Counted from the first letter of the stretch, positions 17,184 through 25,180 are shown. The stretch is 64,000 nt of DNA from Planctomycetaceae bacterium (GCA_039680605.1 JBDKTA010000004.1:124001-188000), one strand, 5' to 3'. Made by a program: numbers and translations. The notes: generated by a model from the letters alone, not told the origin.

Positions 17184-17388
17184 TTAGCCCGAAAACTGCA
17201 TGAACCGCAGAGATCGCAAAGTACGCAGAGAAGAAATTGGCTCAAAACAAGACCATCTAACGTCGTAAGCGGCGCTAATCTGGAAAACAGACTGTCCATG
17301 AGGCCCACTCCGTGAAGTTTCTGTAGGTCTTTTAATTCAAGACGCCTCTGCGGTCTCTGCGATCTCCGCGGTGAAATATCCGGGTTAG
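17184..17388. repeat. Inverted-arm element of the ACCGCAGAGATCGCAGAG family (fills the 17171-17515 gap)
   Basis: The left arm (17184-17233) has TTAGCCCG followed by TGAACCGCAGAGATCGCA and the right arm (17355-17388) is its inverse, GCGATCTCCGCGGTGAAATA then TCCGGGTTA. The arms match with several changes, and the middle 120 bases are unique. The gap between the RDD gene and the ferritin-like gene holds only this element and a short leader. Confidence 0.8.
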
Positions 17389-17515
17389 GGACCACTGAGT
17401 GATAGGGTCGGGACCTTCTGGGGTGGCAGGGCGACCCGCAACGGATTGGCGGGAAAAGTTCGGCAAGGTCTTTCGCGGCGACTATCATACGGGCGGGGAG
17501 GACGGGAGTTGCATC

Positions 17516-17998
17516 ATGGGCATCGAGTTGACAGCCAATGACGTCATCGCCTTGGCCGAACAGATCGAGAAGGCCGCGTGCAATTTTTACGCTCGTGCGG
17601 CCAAGGCCGTCGGCGACCGGCGCACGCGGCAGCTCTTGTCGGAGCTCGCTGCGCTCGAACAGGTGCATGAAGACATCTTCTCGGGCCTGCGGCTGGGCAA
17701 GGAGACCCTGCCCGCCCGCATAGAAGCGGCCGCGGGGCCGATCTCGGCCGAGGTGGGGATGCTGGCCCGAGGTCTCGAAGAGACGCTGGGCGAGGTGGCG
17801 GCTTCACAAAGCAGCGCCGAGATGCTCCGCCGCGCCCTGGCCTTCGAGCAGGACAGCGTGAAGTTCTTCCAGGGGATGCGCAAGATGCTCCCCCGCGGCG
17901 CTGCGCAGAAACGCGTCGATGCGATTATCGAAGAAGAGGTTTCGCACGTCCTGATGATCTCCAGCGCCCTGAACTGGCACGGGCAGGCCGATGCGTAA
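17516..17998 (+). CDS. Ferritin-like (rubrerythrin-type) diiron protein
   Basis: A 160-aa four-helix-bundle protein. A diiron pattern is visible: E18 in EQIEKAACNFY, E48xxH51 in ALEQVHEDIF, a Glu in AFEQDSVKFF near 112, and the ExxxH-like EEEVSHVLM near 143. That is a rubrerythrin-like erythrin domain without the rubredoxin tail, so the expected role is peroxide reduction or iron handling in an anaerobe (family inference). GGGAG lies nine bases upstream of ATG 17516. The gene is followed by the CAGTAATCAGT repeat at 17999. Confidence 0.85.
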   Translation: MGIELTANDVIALAEQIEKAACNFYARAAKAVGDRRTRQLLSELAALEQVHEDIFSGLRLGKETLPARIEAAAGPISAEVGMLARGLEETLGEVAASQSSAEMLRRALAFEQDSVKFFQGMRKMLPRGAAQKRVDAIIEEEVSHVLMISSALNWHGQADA

Positions 17999-18175
17999 GG
18001 GAAAACAGTGATCAGTGAAATGTAATCAGTAACCAGGCAGGGGGGAAAAACAGTAATCAGTGAAACGTAATCAGTAACCAGCAGAAGCAGAACGGCCGCT
18101 TTACCGATTCCACCGATCGATCACCGATCACCGATCACCGATTACTGATTACTGATTACTGACCACTGTTTTCCT
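17999..18175. repeat. CAGTAATCAGTAATCAGT element with inverted arms
   Basis: Two direct copies of a 38-40-base unit (GGGAAAACAGTGATCAGTGA onward at 17999 and GGGGAAAAACAGTAATCAGT at 18042) are inverted relative to a run of CACCGATCAC and ATTACTGATT units ending CTGTTTTCC (18108-18174). The element separates two convergent genes and its right end supplies the last codons (ENSGQ) and the stop of the pseudo-phosphatase gene. Confidence 0.8.
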
Positions 18176-18836
18176 TAATCACGCTGACCAGTTGGCCGTA
18201 GTCCCAGACGTTGACGTCCAGGCGGTGCCATTCGTGCATGGCCCGATCGTACGACCACTTGTCTTTATGGATGCGGTAGTGCGCCATCAGCGCTCCGGCC
18301 CGCAGCGTGCCGTCAAAGTCGTGTACGTAGATCGGCTTGGGGCTCTTGTCTACCGCCGACATGAACTGCGACAGATGGTCGGCTGACATGTCCATGGCGC
18401 CGAAGGGAATCTCCACAAGCGTCATTGCGCCTGCCGCGGCCAGTTCGCGCTCCCGATCGCTGGGCGTGATGGAGATGATCGTCTTGATGCCCAGCTCCTT
18501 CAGGGCGGCGATACCGGCCTCGGATGTGATGTCGCCGCCGCGATAGATCTTGTCGGCGTACTGCACGATGTAGAAGCGGATACCGTCGCGGTAACCGGTT
18601 ACCTTGTACGCATCGCCCTCGGGCCAGGGGCCCACGGCCACGCCGCCGACGTATGCCCGCTGCGGCGCGCCGGAGCCCATGTCGGTGGCGTCGTTGGGCT
18701 GCGGCGGAAGCGGCGCCGGAATGTTCCCGCCCGTCATCGGCTGCAGGATCGGGCACTGATAGGCCGTGTGGCATCCGCCACCCAGCATCGCCGCAACGGT
18801 TGCTGCCGCCAGGACGATCATGATTCGCGCGCTCAT
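18156..18836 (-). CDS. Dual-specificity-phosphatase-like lipoprotein lacking the catalytic cysteine
   Basis: A 226-aa exported protein with a lipobox (LGGGC, C22), a proline-rich linker (38-50) and a DSP/PTP-like fold: IYRGGDITSEAGIAALKELG near 97, then KTIISITPSD. The P-loop reads HDFDGTLRAG (H172 to G181) where the family has HC(X5)R. The arginine (R179) is kept but the catalytic Cys is Asp (D173), so phosphocysteine chemistry is not possible. It may be a phosphate-binding pseudo-enzyme or use another mechanism. AAAGGAG and a perfect -10 precede it. The C-terminus (ENSGQ) is repeat-derived. Confidence 0.85.
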   Translation of the reverse strand: MSARIMIVLAAATVAAMLGGGCHTAYQCPILQPMTGGNIPAPLPPQPNDATDMGSGAPQRAYVGGVAVGPWPEGDAYKVTGYRDGIRFYIVQYADKIYRGGDITSEAGIAALKELGIKTIISITPSDRERELAAAGAMTLVEIPFGAMDMSADHLSQFMSAVDKSPKPIYVHDFDGTLRAGALMAHYRIHKDKWSYDRAMHEWHRLDVNVWDYGQLVSVIKENSGQ

Positions 18837-18860
18837 TTCGGGCTCCTTTACGGTTCAGGC

Positions 18861-18866
18861 ATTATA
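18861..18866 (-). promoter_or_regulatory. -10 element for the pseudo-phosphatase gene
   Basis: TATAAT on the minus strand, 24 bases before the ATG at 18836, gives a short leader that contains AAAGGAG. No convincing -35 was seen. Confidence 0.55.
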
Positions 18867-19049
18867 CCGCCGCGGACACGAAAACGAGCGATTTCGTGCG
18901 CCGCGGCGCCACGGCGAGCGATTGATTCAACTGGAAATCACAGCCGCTGCTGATACGATATAAGAGATTGATGTTCTTGACATCTTCAGGCACCGCCCGG
19001 GGCGGCGTGTTAAAGCCGACCCGTCCGCGGGCCTGAGCGGAGCACGGCC

Positions 19050-20300
19050 ATGATGTATCCTCATTTTTTCCGGTTGGTCGTATGGGTGGTGGTTCTTTCG
19101 AGCGGGGCGGCGGCGATGGGACAACCCGGCGGCGGCGACGCCGTCGCGGCCATCCAGCGGGCGTCGAACATGAGCGAGGCCGGCAAGGCCTACCTGGCCG
19201 CTCTCGATGCCGACAGGAAGAACCCACAGGTCTACCAGGCGTATATCAGCAAGCTGCTGGAACTCGGTCAGGCGCGCGTGGCGGTTCCGGCGGCAGAACA
19301 GCTCAGGAAACTGGACAACCAGCAGGATAACGCGCTGGCGGCCGGCGTGATCGGGTACAACCTGGCGTCGCGTCACAAGATCGGCGAGGCGCTGCCGCAC
19401 CTGGTTCGGGCGGCCAAGGGCGACCCGGACAACTCGGGGCTGATCCATAACATTGCGACGCTGTCGGTGTGGGTTGCGCGCAGCGACGAGAAGGCGGGGG
19501 TTCCCAATGACGGCGCGGCGCTGGTGGGCGAGGTGTCCGAGCAGATGAAGTCCAAAGACGGTTACGAGCAGGCCGCCGCGGCCGCCACCGCCGCTTTCGA
19601 CAACCGCGCCAACGCGGCCAAAGCGCTGCAGGATAAGCTGCCGGAGTACCAGGACGCCCTCAACCGCGCCAACTCGGAAGGGTCGCAGCTCGAAGCGCGC
19701 TGGGGGCAGTTGCAGACGCAGTGGAACACGTGTGACTCGAACTTCCGCCAGGCCCAGCAGGATCTGCAGCGGGTGATCAGCGCCAGCGGGTACTCCCAAC
19801 TGACGCCCGAGCAACAGCTCTCCTCCCGCCGCCTGTACGAAGACCGCATGCGCCAGGCCCGCAGCGAAGCCGCGCGCGTCGATCAGGAACGCAACCGCGT
19901 CAAGGCGCTCAATATCCAACGCCAACAGCGCATCAAGAAAGCCCAGCGAGATATCGAGATCGCGACCAAGGCCATCGAGCAGGCGGGCAAACGCGACCCG
20001 GTGCTGGAGTGGAAGCCCCCGGCCGTCAATGGCAAGATGATCGCCCAGACCCCAGACGCACAGCCCCCCGCCGCCGAACCGCCCGCGGCTGTTCCGCCCG
20101 CCGGCGAGGGCGAGGGCAAAGCGGCTGCCGTGCCCGACGGCGCGCCCGACGCGGCGGTGGTCGCGCAGTTGAAGCGGGCCAAGCTATTCCTGGCCAACGA
20201 CATGAGGGCCAAGGCCGTCAAGCTGCTCGAAGAGATCATTGACAAGCATCCCGGAACCGACGCGGCCAAGGAAGCCGAGGAGCTGCTCAACAAGCGATAG
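19050..20300 (+). CDS. Exported TPR/coiled-coil protein
   Basis: A 416-aa protein with a signal peptide (hydrophobic 7-20, cleavage likely after AAAMG-Q). TPR-like helices cover about 30-150. A long Gln/Arg/Glu-rich coiled coil runs from about 180 to 320. A Pro/Ala-rich linker (about 330-365) leads to a final TPR pair (LKRAKLFLANDMRAKAVKLL near 372). The final repeat resembles the tail TPR of secretin-associated or envelope scaffold proteins. The specific role is unknown. It ends six bases from the convergent PBP4-type gene. Confidence 0.8.
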   Translation: MMYPHFFRLVVWVVVLSSGAAAMGQPGGGDAVAAIQRASNMSEAGKAYLAALDADRKNPQVYQAYISKLLELGQARVAVPAAEQLRKLDNQQDNALAAGVIGYNLASRHKIGEALPHLVRAAKGDPDNSGLIHNIATLSVWVARSDEKAGVPNDGAALVGEVSEQMKSKDGYEQAAAAATAAFDNRANAAKALQDKLPEYQDALNRANSEGSQLEARWGQLQTQWNTCDSNFRQAQQDLQRVISASGYSQLTPEQQLSSRRLYEDRMRQARSEAARVDQERNRVKALNIQRQQRIKKAQRDIEIATKAIEQAGKRDPVLEWKPPAVNGKMIAQTPDAQPPAAEPPAAVPPAGEGEGKAAAVPDGAPDAAVVAQLKRAKLFLANDMRAKAVKLLEEIIDKHPGTDAAKEAEELLNKR

Positions 20301-20306
20301 GGCGGT

Positions 20307-21770
20307 TCATTGCCGCGGGGGCTGCGGCGGGGCGGAGGCGTCGAGCGTTTCCACCAGCAGGCGGCAGATGTTGTCCTGCACATCCTTGAAGTTCTGGGCG
20401 CGTCCTTTGAACCCATTGGCGAACATCGCAAAGGCGATCTGCGGCTTGCCTGAGCGGTCCAGCACGTATCCGCTGAGGCAGCAGACGCCATGAATGTATC
20501 CGGTCTTGCCCAGGACGCGCTGGTCGAGGGCGGTCATCCGCTTGCCCAACGTTCCGTCGGCGCCGGCGACCGACATGCTCCCGAGCACGCTGGCGGCGTC
20601 GGGGCGGGCCGCCAGGGCGGTCAGCATCGTGGTCATTCCTGCCGGCGAAACCCGGTTGCCGCGCGAAAGTCCTGAGCCGTCACGAATCGCCAACTTCGCC
20701 GGGTCCAGGCCAAACGTCTTTACCAGCGTCTCGACGGCGATTCGCGCGCTGCCTTCCCAGGTTCCGTCGCCGCTGCGCAGCAGGAGACATTCCGCCGCCA
20801 TGTTCAGGCTGTCTTTGCCCGCTCGCGCCATCGCCAGCCCCAGCGGGCGGCGCGTGACGGCTACGAGTTTGGCCCCGGTCAGGTCGGCCGACCCGGGCGC
20901 CTGGGCGGGCACGATGGCGACGGGGTCCGGAGTCTGCGGATCGAACGTCAAGCCGGCCAGCACGAGGCGCTGGGCCAGCGCGCGGCCCAGCAGCAGCGGG
21001 GGGGATTTGACCGCGACGCTGACGCCGCCGCGGGTCGACGCCGACGCCACGACCGACCCCTTGAGCGTCAGGATCGAATCGTCGGCGTTGCCCGTCAGCG
21101 ACCAGGTGGCGGTGCGACCGGGGCGCGTCTGGTCGATCACGCGATAGAACCGGCTGTACGGGAATATCCGCGGCGTGACCTGCCCCGAACGCAGCACGAA
21201 GGTCACGTCCAGGCAGTTGTTGTTATAGTTCAGCCGACAGGCCGGCGCCACGTAGGCCGCCCGGGCATTGGGCTCGGACCAGTCCGGCGGCGTGTACGTG
21301 CTGTCGTCGGGATTGTCCTCGATCAGCACCCGCTTGATCGCCGCGCCGCCAAGGGCGGTTTTGACGGCCGCGGCCCAGCGGTCCAACTCGTCGTAGCGCC
21401 CCAGGCCGAGGGAAGATTCCACGTCGGCGTCGCCGAGGGTCGGATCGAAGTCGCCGGCGACGAGCACGCTGGCGTCGGCCAGCAGGTAGACGCGCGTGGT
21501 GAACTGGTAGGTACTGCCCAGCCGTGCCAAAGCCGCTCCGCACGTCAGCAACTTTTGGTTGCTGGCGGGGATGAACGTTTCATCGGCGGCCAGCGCCGCC
21601 AGAGGCTGGTTGGGAAGCTGCACGATCGATACGCCGGCGCGTCCGCCGTGGGCGCGGAGATAATCGTTGACCATCGCCTCAACCCGCTGCTGCACCGCCG
21701 CCGGCTGGGGCTGCTGAGCCATGGCGGCAGTCGCCACAGAGAGCACGGAGAGCAGAAGAAGGAAGTTCAC
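20307..21770 (-). CDS. dacB: D-alanyl-D-alanine carboxypeptidase/endopeptidase, peptidase S13 (PBP4 type)
   Basis: A 487-aa periplasmic penicillin-binding protein that trims peptidoglycan peptides. The three active-site motifs are present: SxxK as SNQK (S70, K73 in the numbering used here), SLN near 308 (GKDSLNMAAE) and KTG near 425 (VLGKTGYIHG). The start is uncertain. GTG 21770 gives a hydrophobic signal peptide (NFLLLLSVLSVATAAMAQQ), while ATG 21722 gives no export signal. The DNA encoding the region around this start is part of a CGCAGAGG repeat element, so a repeat seems to have replaced the native start and part of the signal peptide. No ribosome site is visible. Confidence 0.88.
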   Translation of the reverse strand: MNFLLLLSVLSVATAAMAQQPQPAAVQQRVEAMVNDYLRAHGGRAGVSIVQLPNQPLAALAADETFIPASNQKLLTCGAALARLGSTYQFTTRVYLLADASVLVAGDFDPTLGDADVESSLGLGRYDELDRWAAAVKTALGGAAIKRVLIEDNPDDSTYTPPDWSEPNARAAYVAPACRLNYNNNCLDVTFVLRSGQVTPRIFPYSRFYRVIDQTRPGRTATWSLTGNADDSILTLKGSVVASASTRGGVSVAVKSPPLLLGRALAQRLVLAGLTFDPQTPDPVAIVPAQAPGSADLTGAKLVAVTRRPLGLAMARAGKDSLNMAAECLLLRSGDGTWEGSARIAVETLVKTFGLDPAKLAIRDGSGLSRGNRVSPAGMTTMLTALAARPDAASVLGSMSVAGADGTLGKRMTALDQRVLGKTGYIHGVCCLSGYVLDRSGKPQIAFAMFANGFKGRAQNFKDVQDNICRLLVETLDASAPPQPPRQ

Positions 21771-21916
21771 CGCAGAGGTCGCAGAGGACGCAGAGAATAA
21801 AAAGGATGAGAAGCGGGTGCGGGAGGATGGTTGGACGATTGGATGGCGGGATGACTGCAAATGTCCCGTCACCGGTTCTCCTCCTCTGCGGCCTCTGGGA
21901 TCTCTGCGGTGAACTA
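21730..21916. repeat. ACCGCAGAGATCGCAGAG-family element at the 5' end of the PBP4-type gene (covers most of the 21771-22088 gap)
   Basis: The left core GTTCACCGCAGAGGTCGCAG continues to AGGACGCAGAG (21765-21795). It is inverted relative to the right core at 21886-21916, which ends in ATCTCTGCGGTGAAC; about 26 of 31 positions match. The left arm overlaps the signal-peptide codons of the S13 peptidase. The remainder of the gap to the PilZ gene holds nothing else recognisable. Confidence 0.8.
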
Positions 21917-22088
21917 CTGGCGCAGAAGACGCAGGCGGGCAGGCGGTCCTGAAACGTCCTTGTTCCGGTTGTGGAGTCATAATCGCCAAAAGGGTCTTCT
22001 GTTGTCGGGGCTTTGAGTATAATGCATCGCGCGCCCGATCCGATAGTGATATTGGAGGGCGTGTGTCGCGAGTAAAGGAACTGCCCGG

Positions 22089-22409
22089 ATGGTAGAAATG
22101 GCTACGCCAGAGAGGCGCGTTCACCGGCGATACCCGCTGGCCGCGGGGGTGAGCTTTGTCCACGCCCCTTCGCAGCGGCGCTTCCCCGCCCGGTGCGTCG
22201 ACATCTCGCGCGGCGGGCTGCAGGTCTACGTCCCCGCCGCCGCCCCACTCAAAGCCGGACAACCCATCCGCCTGGACCTGCCCAAAGTCGAAGGCGACCT
22301 GGAAGAACTCGACCAGCGCTGCGTCGACTGCACCGTCATCCGGATCGACCGCACCACCCTGCTCGACAAAGGCTACATCTCCGTCGGCCTCCAATTTGCC
22401 CAGGCGTGA
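22089..22409 (+). CDS. PilZ-domain protein (c-di-GMP binding)
   Basis: A 106-aa single-domain PilZ protein. The two ligand motifs are ERRVHRRYPL (RxxxR, residues 8-17) and DISRGGLQV (the D/NxSxxG motif, near 38-46), so c-di-GMP binding is expected. The gene stands alone, and its output partner cannot be told. AAGGAA lies about ten bases before the ATG. Its stop is 20 bases from the convergent HDAC-like gene. Confidence 0.9.
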   Translation: MVEMATPERRVHRRYPLAAGVSFVHAPSQRRFPARCVDISRGGLQVYVPAAAPLKAGQPIRLDLPKVEGDLEELDQRCVDCTVIRIDRTTLLDKGYISVGLQFAQA

Positions 22410-22428
22410 GATCCACCTGCCGGATCTG

Positions 22429-23541
22429 CTACTTGGTGTACAACTTCTCTGACAGCGTTCGCTCCCGGCGTTGTGAGCGCGTCTCGGGGTTGGCTAAGCC
22501 GTACTTGCCGATCGTGCGCGAGACGCTTGCGTACTGGGCCGCCCACGCGCCGCGGCTGTAGCCCCCGCCAAGCACCATCACCACCGGAACGCCGCGGCGG
22601 ACGCATTCATCGATCACCATCGCATCGCGCTGGACGATGCCGCCGCTGGTCATCTGCAGGCGCGCCAGCGGGTCGCCGGCCAGCATGTCGCATCCGCCCT
22701 GGAGGAAGACGATGTCCGGCTTGGCGCGCTCGAAGGCCAGGGGCAGGCAGTGTCTCAGGGCCGAAAGCACTTCCTTGTCGCCGGCGCCGGCGGGCAGAGG
22801 TATATCCATGGGTCCGCGCTGCTTGGGGATGGGATAGATGTCGCCTTCGTGCAGGTCGAGGATGAACACGTCTTTATCGCCGCGCGTGCAGACGATGGTG
22901 CCATTTCCTTGGTGCACGTCAACGTCCACCACCAGCACGCGCCGGACCAGTCGCTCCTTCTTCAGCACGGCGATGGCGATCGGCATGTCGGCAAAAACAT
23001 TGAACCCCTCGCCGTGGTCAGGCATGGCGTGGTGATACCCGCCGGCGAGGTTGATGGCGATGCCGTGACGCAGCGCCTGGCGGGCCGCCAGGATCGTGCC
23101 GCCCGTGGCCGTGCGGAAGCTGCGGACGATTCCGGCCTCGATCAAGCCCGCCGGCACCAGCCCCACCACCGGCGCCTCAAGATATCTGGCGACAGTTGCC
23201 GGATCGGCCAAGCTGTCGAGGAATGCCTGCGACTGCACCAGCCTGACCTGGTCGTCGCGGACCGCCTCGGGCACGAAGACGTCCTGGGGCTTGATCTGCC
23301 CCTCGGTGACCAGCTTGAGATAGATGCGGGCGTACTTGTGGATGTCGAAGGGGTGGAGCTTCTCGAACCCGCCCATGTCGATCTGGTAGTACCGCGAATA
23401 CACCACCGAGACGCGATTGTTCAGCGCCGCCCCTGCCCGCGAATCTTCCACCGCCCTGAACGACTGTGGCGCGCAGCCGGGCCAGAGCATGAGCAATATG
23501 AAGACAAAGCCCGCTCTGACAACCGAAAGCAGCTCTTGCAT
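22429..23541 (-). CDS. Histone-deacetylase-superfamily protein with N-terminal export signal
   Basis: A 370-aa arginase/deacetylase-fold protein of the HDAC11-like type. Active-site residues are all visible: the His-His dyad in GGYHHAMPDHGEGFN, the metal ligands in VDVDVHQGNGT, the later Asp in GGCDMLAGDPLARL and the catalytic-loop Tyr in LGGGYS. An N-terminal hydrophobic helix (FVFILLMLWPGC) precedes the domain, suggesting a membrane anchor or a weak lipobox. That is unusual, since known bacterial HDAC-like enzymes (acetoin utilisation, polyamine or acetyl-sugar deacetylases) are mostly cytoplasmic. Start 23541 is spaced seven bases after GGAG; ATG 23547 is too close. Confidence 0.88.
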   Translation of the reverse strand: MQELLSVVRAGFVFILLMLWPGCAPQSFRAVEDSRAGAALNNRVSVVYSRYYQIDMGGFEKLHPFDIHKYARIYLKLVTEGQIKPQDVFVPEAVRDDQVRLVQSQAFLDSLADPATVARYLEAPVVGLVPAGLIEAGIVRSFRTATGGTILAARQALRHGIAINLAGGYHHAMPDHGEGFNVFADMPIAIAVLKKERLVRRVLVVDVDVHQGNGTIVCTRGDKDVFILDLHEGDIYPIPKQRGPMDIPLPAGAGDKEVLSALRHCLPLAFERAKPDIVFLQGGCDMLAGDPLARLQMTSGGIVQRDAMVIDECVRRGVPVVMVLGGGYSRGAWAAQYASVSRTIGKYGLANPETRSQRRERTLSEKLYTK

Positions 23542-23561
23542 ATTCATTCTCCGGCAATCGT

Positions 23562-23783
23562 CTATTTTTCGAACAGCTCGCGCGCCAAGCCGCTCTGGCG
23601 GATGATCGCGCGCAATGTCCCCAACTTGAGTTCGCCGTGATCGGGCACTGGGACGGTGACGGAACCTTCGGGTAGCTTCTTCTGCATGGCAACGTGGCTG
23701 CCCCGTCTGCGGACCTCGACAAAACCATTGGCCTGCAAGATGCGAATAACGTCTCTGCCGGAGAAGACCCCCAGCCTACCCAA
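23562..23783 (-). CDS. hicA: HicA-type mRNA interferase toxin
   Basis: A 73-aa HicA (YcfA-like) toxin with the dsRBD-like fold. The catalytic histidine is H30 in RRRGSHVAMQK, followed by VPVPDHGELKLGTLRAIIRQ. HicA cleaves mRNA when free of its antitoxin. The start overlaps the hicB stop by eight bases, so the two are cotranscribed and coupled. Gene order hicB-hicA is the reverse of the classic E. coli hicAB, but is common elsewhere. Confidence 0.88.
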   Translation of the reverse strand: MGRLGVFSGRDVIRILQANGFVEVRRRGSHVAMQKKLPEGSVTVPVPDHGELKLGTLRAIIRQSGLARELFEK

Positions 23784-24000
23784 TGGTGACCTCCAGGCGG
23801 TCTAGATGCACATCCCGGTCGAGCCGTTGCTGAATTTCCTCAGGGCTGGCCGTTTCCAGAAACAGACCGACTGCTTCTCTAAGATTCGCCTGTGCTTCCT
23901 CGACAGACCCGCCCTGGCTGGCCACATCCAGTTCCGGACACAAGGACACCCACATGTCGTCTTCGCGGTGAGTCAGCATCGTAAATGTTCGGGTAGCCAT
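23776..24000 (-). CDS. hicB: HicB-type antitoxin
   Basis: A 74-aa HicB antitoxin with the partial RNase-H-like fold (FTMLTHREDDMWVSLCPELD, then SQGGSVEEAQANLREAV). It has no C-terminal DNA-binding domain, so autoregulation would need the complex or another protein. GGAG lies eight bases before ATG 24000. A TATAAT on this strand (24028-24023) provides the -10. Confidence 0.88.
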   Translation of the reverse strand: MATRTFTMLTHREDDMWVSLCPELDVASQGGSVEEAQANLREAVGLFLETASPEEIQQRLDRDVHLDRLEVTIG

Positions 24001-24022
24001 ACTTGCGCTCCGCAACTGCTTC

Positions 24023-24028
24023 ATTATA
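24023..24028 (-). promoter_or_regulatory. -10 element of hicBA
   Basis: A perfect TATAAT lies 22 bases upstream of the hicB start. No clean -35 is seen at the right spacing. Confidence 0.5.
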
Positions 24029-24114
24029 CACTGTGCCGGCCAACTGGCCCACCAATCGACAATGGCCGGACATGATGCTACCATTTCACATCTCGTTTGT
24101 CAGAAAGGAACTGC

Positions 24115-25035
24115 ATGAACGGACCGACGCTGGTAGTGATGGCCGCGGGGATGGGCAGCCGCTATGGCGGGCTCAAGCAACTCGAAGGGCTCGGACCGGG
24201 CGGGGAACCGACGATCGCCTATTCGATCTACGACGCCGCGAGGTCAGGCTTCGAGAGCGTGATCTTCGTCATCCGCCCGGAGATGGAGCAGGCGTTTCGT
24301 GCCGCCATCGGCGACGAGACCGCCCGCCACCTGCGCACGCGGTACGCCTACCAGCAGCTAACGAGCTTTCTGCCAAAGGGATTTGAGGCCGCCGCGGCTG
24401 CGCGGCAGAAACCCTGGGGCACCGCCCACGCAGTGCTGTGCTGCCGCGAGTTGGTCGACGGGCCCTTCGCCGTCATCAACGCCGACGACTTCTACGGTCC
24501 GGCCAGCTATCGCGCGCTGGCCGACCATCTCAAAGCCGCCGCCGACTCCGCCGCCGGCGTGGGCGATTACTCGATGGTCGGCTTCGTGCTGGACAAAACC
24601 CTCAGCGCCCACGGCGAAGTTTCGCGCGGCGTCTGCCGCGTCAACGCCGACGGGACACTGGCCGACGTGACCGAACGAACCCGCATCAAACGCTTCGACC
24701 GCGCCGTCAAGTACGCCCAGGGCGACGAGTGGGTCCCTCTCGCCGCCGACAGCATCGTCTCGATGAACATGTGGGGCTTCACCCCCTCGTTCCTCGATCA
24801 CGTGCAAGCGGGCTTCGCCAACTTCGTGGCCGCCAACACCGACAAACCCAAGGCCGAGTACTACCTTCCCTCAGTCGTGGCCGACCTGATCGCCGCCGGC
24901 AAAGCCCGCGCAGCGGTCCTGCCGACCACCGAAACCTGGTTCGGCCTGACCTACCCCGAAGACCGCCCTCCCGCGCGAGCGGCCATCGCCGACTTGATCG
25001 ACAAGGGCGTTTATCCGGCAAAACTGTGGCGATAG
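24115..25035 (+). CDS. NTP-transferase-family nucleotidyltransferase
   Basis: A 306-aa protein with the Rossmann-like nucleotidyltransferase fold: VVMAAGMGSRYGGLKQ (residues 6-21, the nucleotide-binding GxGxR loop) and VINADDFYG near 118 (metal-binding Asp). Such enzymes make NDP-sugars from sugar-1-phosphates. AAAGGAA lies four bases before ATG 24115; a TTG at 24097 is rejected. The next gene is an APH-fold kinase like N-acetylhexosamine 1-kinase, so the pair may phosphorylate and then activate a free sugar (inference). A repeat element lies between them. Confidence 0.88.
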   Translation: MNGPTLVVMAAGMGSRYGGLKQLEGLGPGGEPTIAYSIYDAARSGFESVIFVIRPEMEQAFRAAIGDETARHLRTRYAYQQLTSFLPKGFEAAAAARQKPWGTAHAVLCCRELVDGPFAVINADDFYGPASYRALADHLKAAADSAAGVGDYSMVGFVLDKTLSAHGEVSRGVCRVNADGTLADVTERTRIKRFDRAVKYAQGDEWVPLAADSIVSMNMWGFTPSFLDHVQAGFANFVAANTDKPKAEYYLPSVVADLIAAGKARAAVLPTTETWFGLTYPEDRPPARAAIADLIDKGVYPAKLWR

Positions 25036-25038
25036 CTG

Positions 25039-25180
25039 GTGAAAATCCGAAACAACAAAAACGGAATCCGAAACAAACAACAAAGGAACAAGAAAGAACA
25101 AGAAGCCGGCATGGGATTTGTCGTTTGTTTTCATTGTTGCTTGTTTCGGATTTCGTGCTTCGAATTTTGGATTTGCATCA
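25039..25180. repeat. AATCCGAAACAAACAACAA element with inverted arms
   Basis: AT-rich arms, for example GGAATCCGAAACAAACAACA (25063-25082) and GTTGCTTGTTTCGGATTTCG (25136-25155), are inverted copies. The element fills the gap between the nucleotidyltransferase and the kinase and abuts the kinase start. The sequence contrasts sharply with the GC-rich surroundings. The same family is at 37368-37543 and 6718-6752. Confidence 0.82.
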
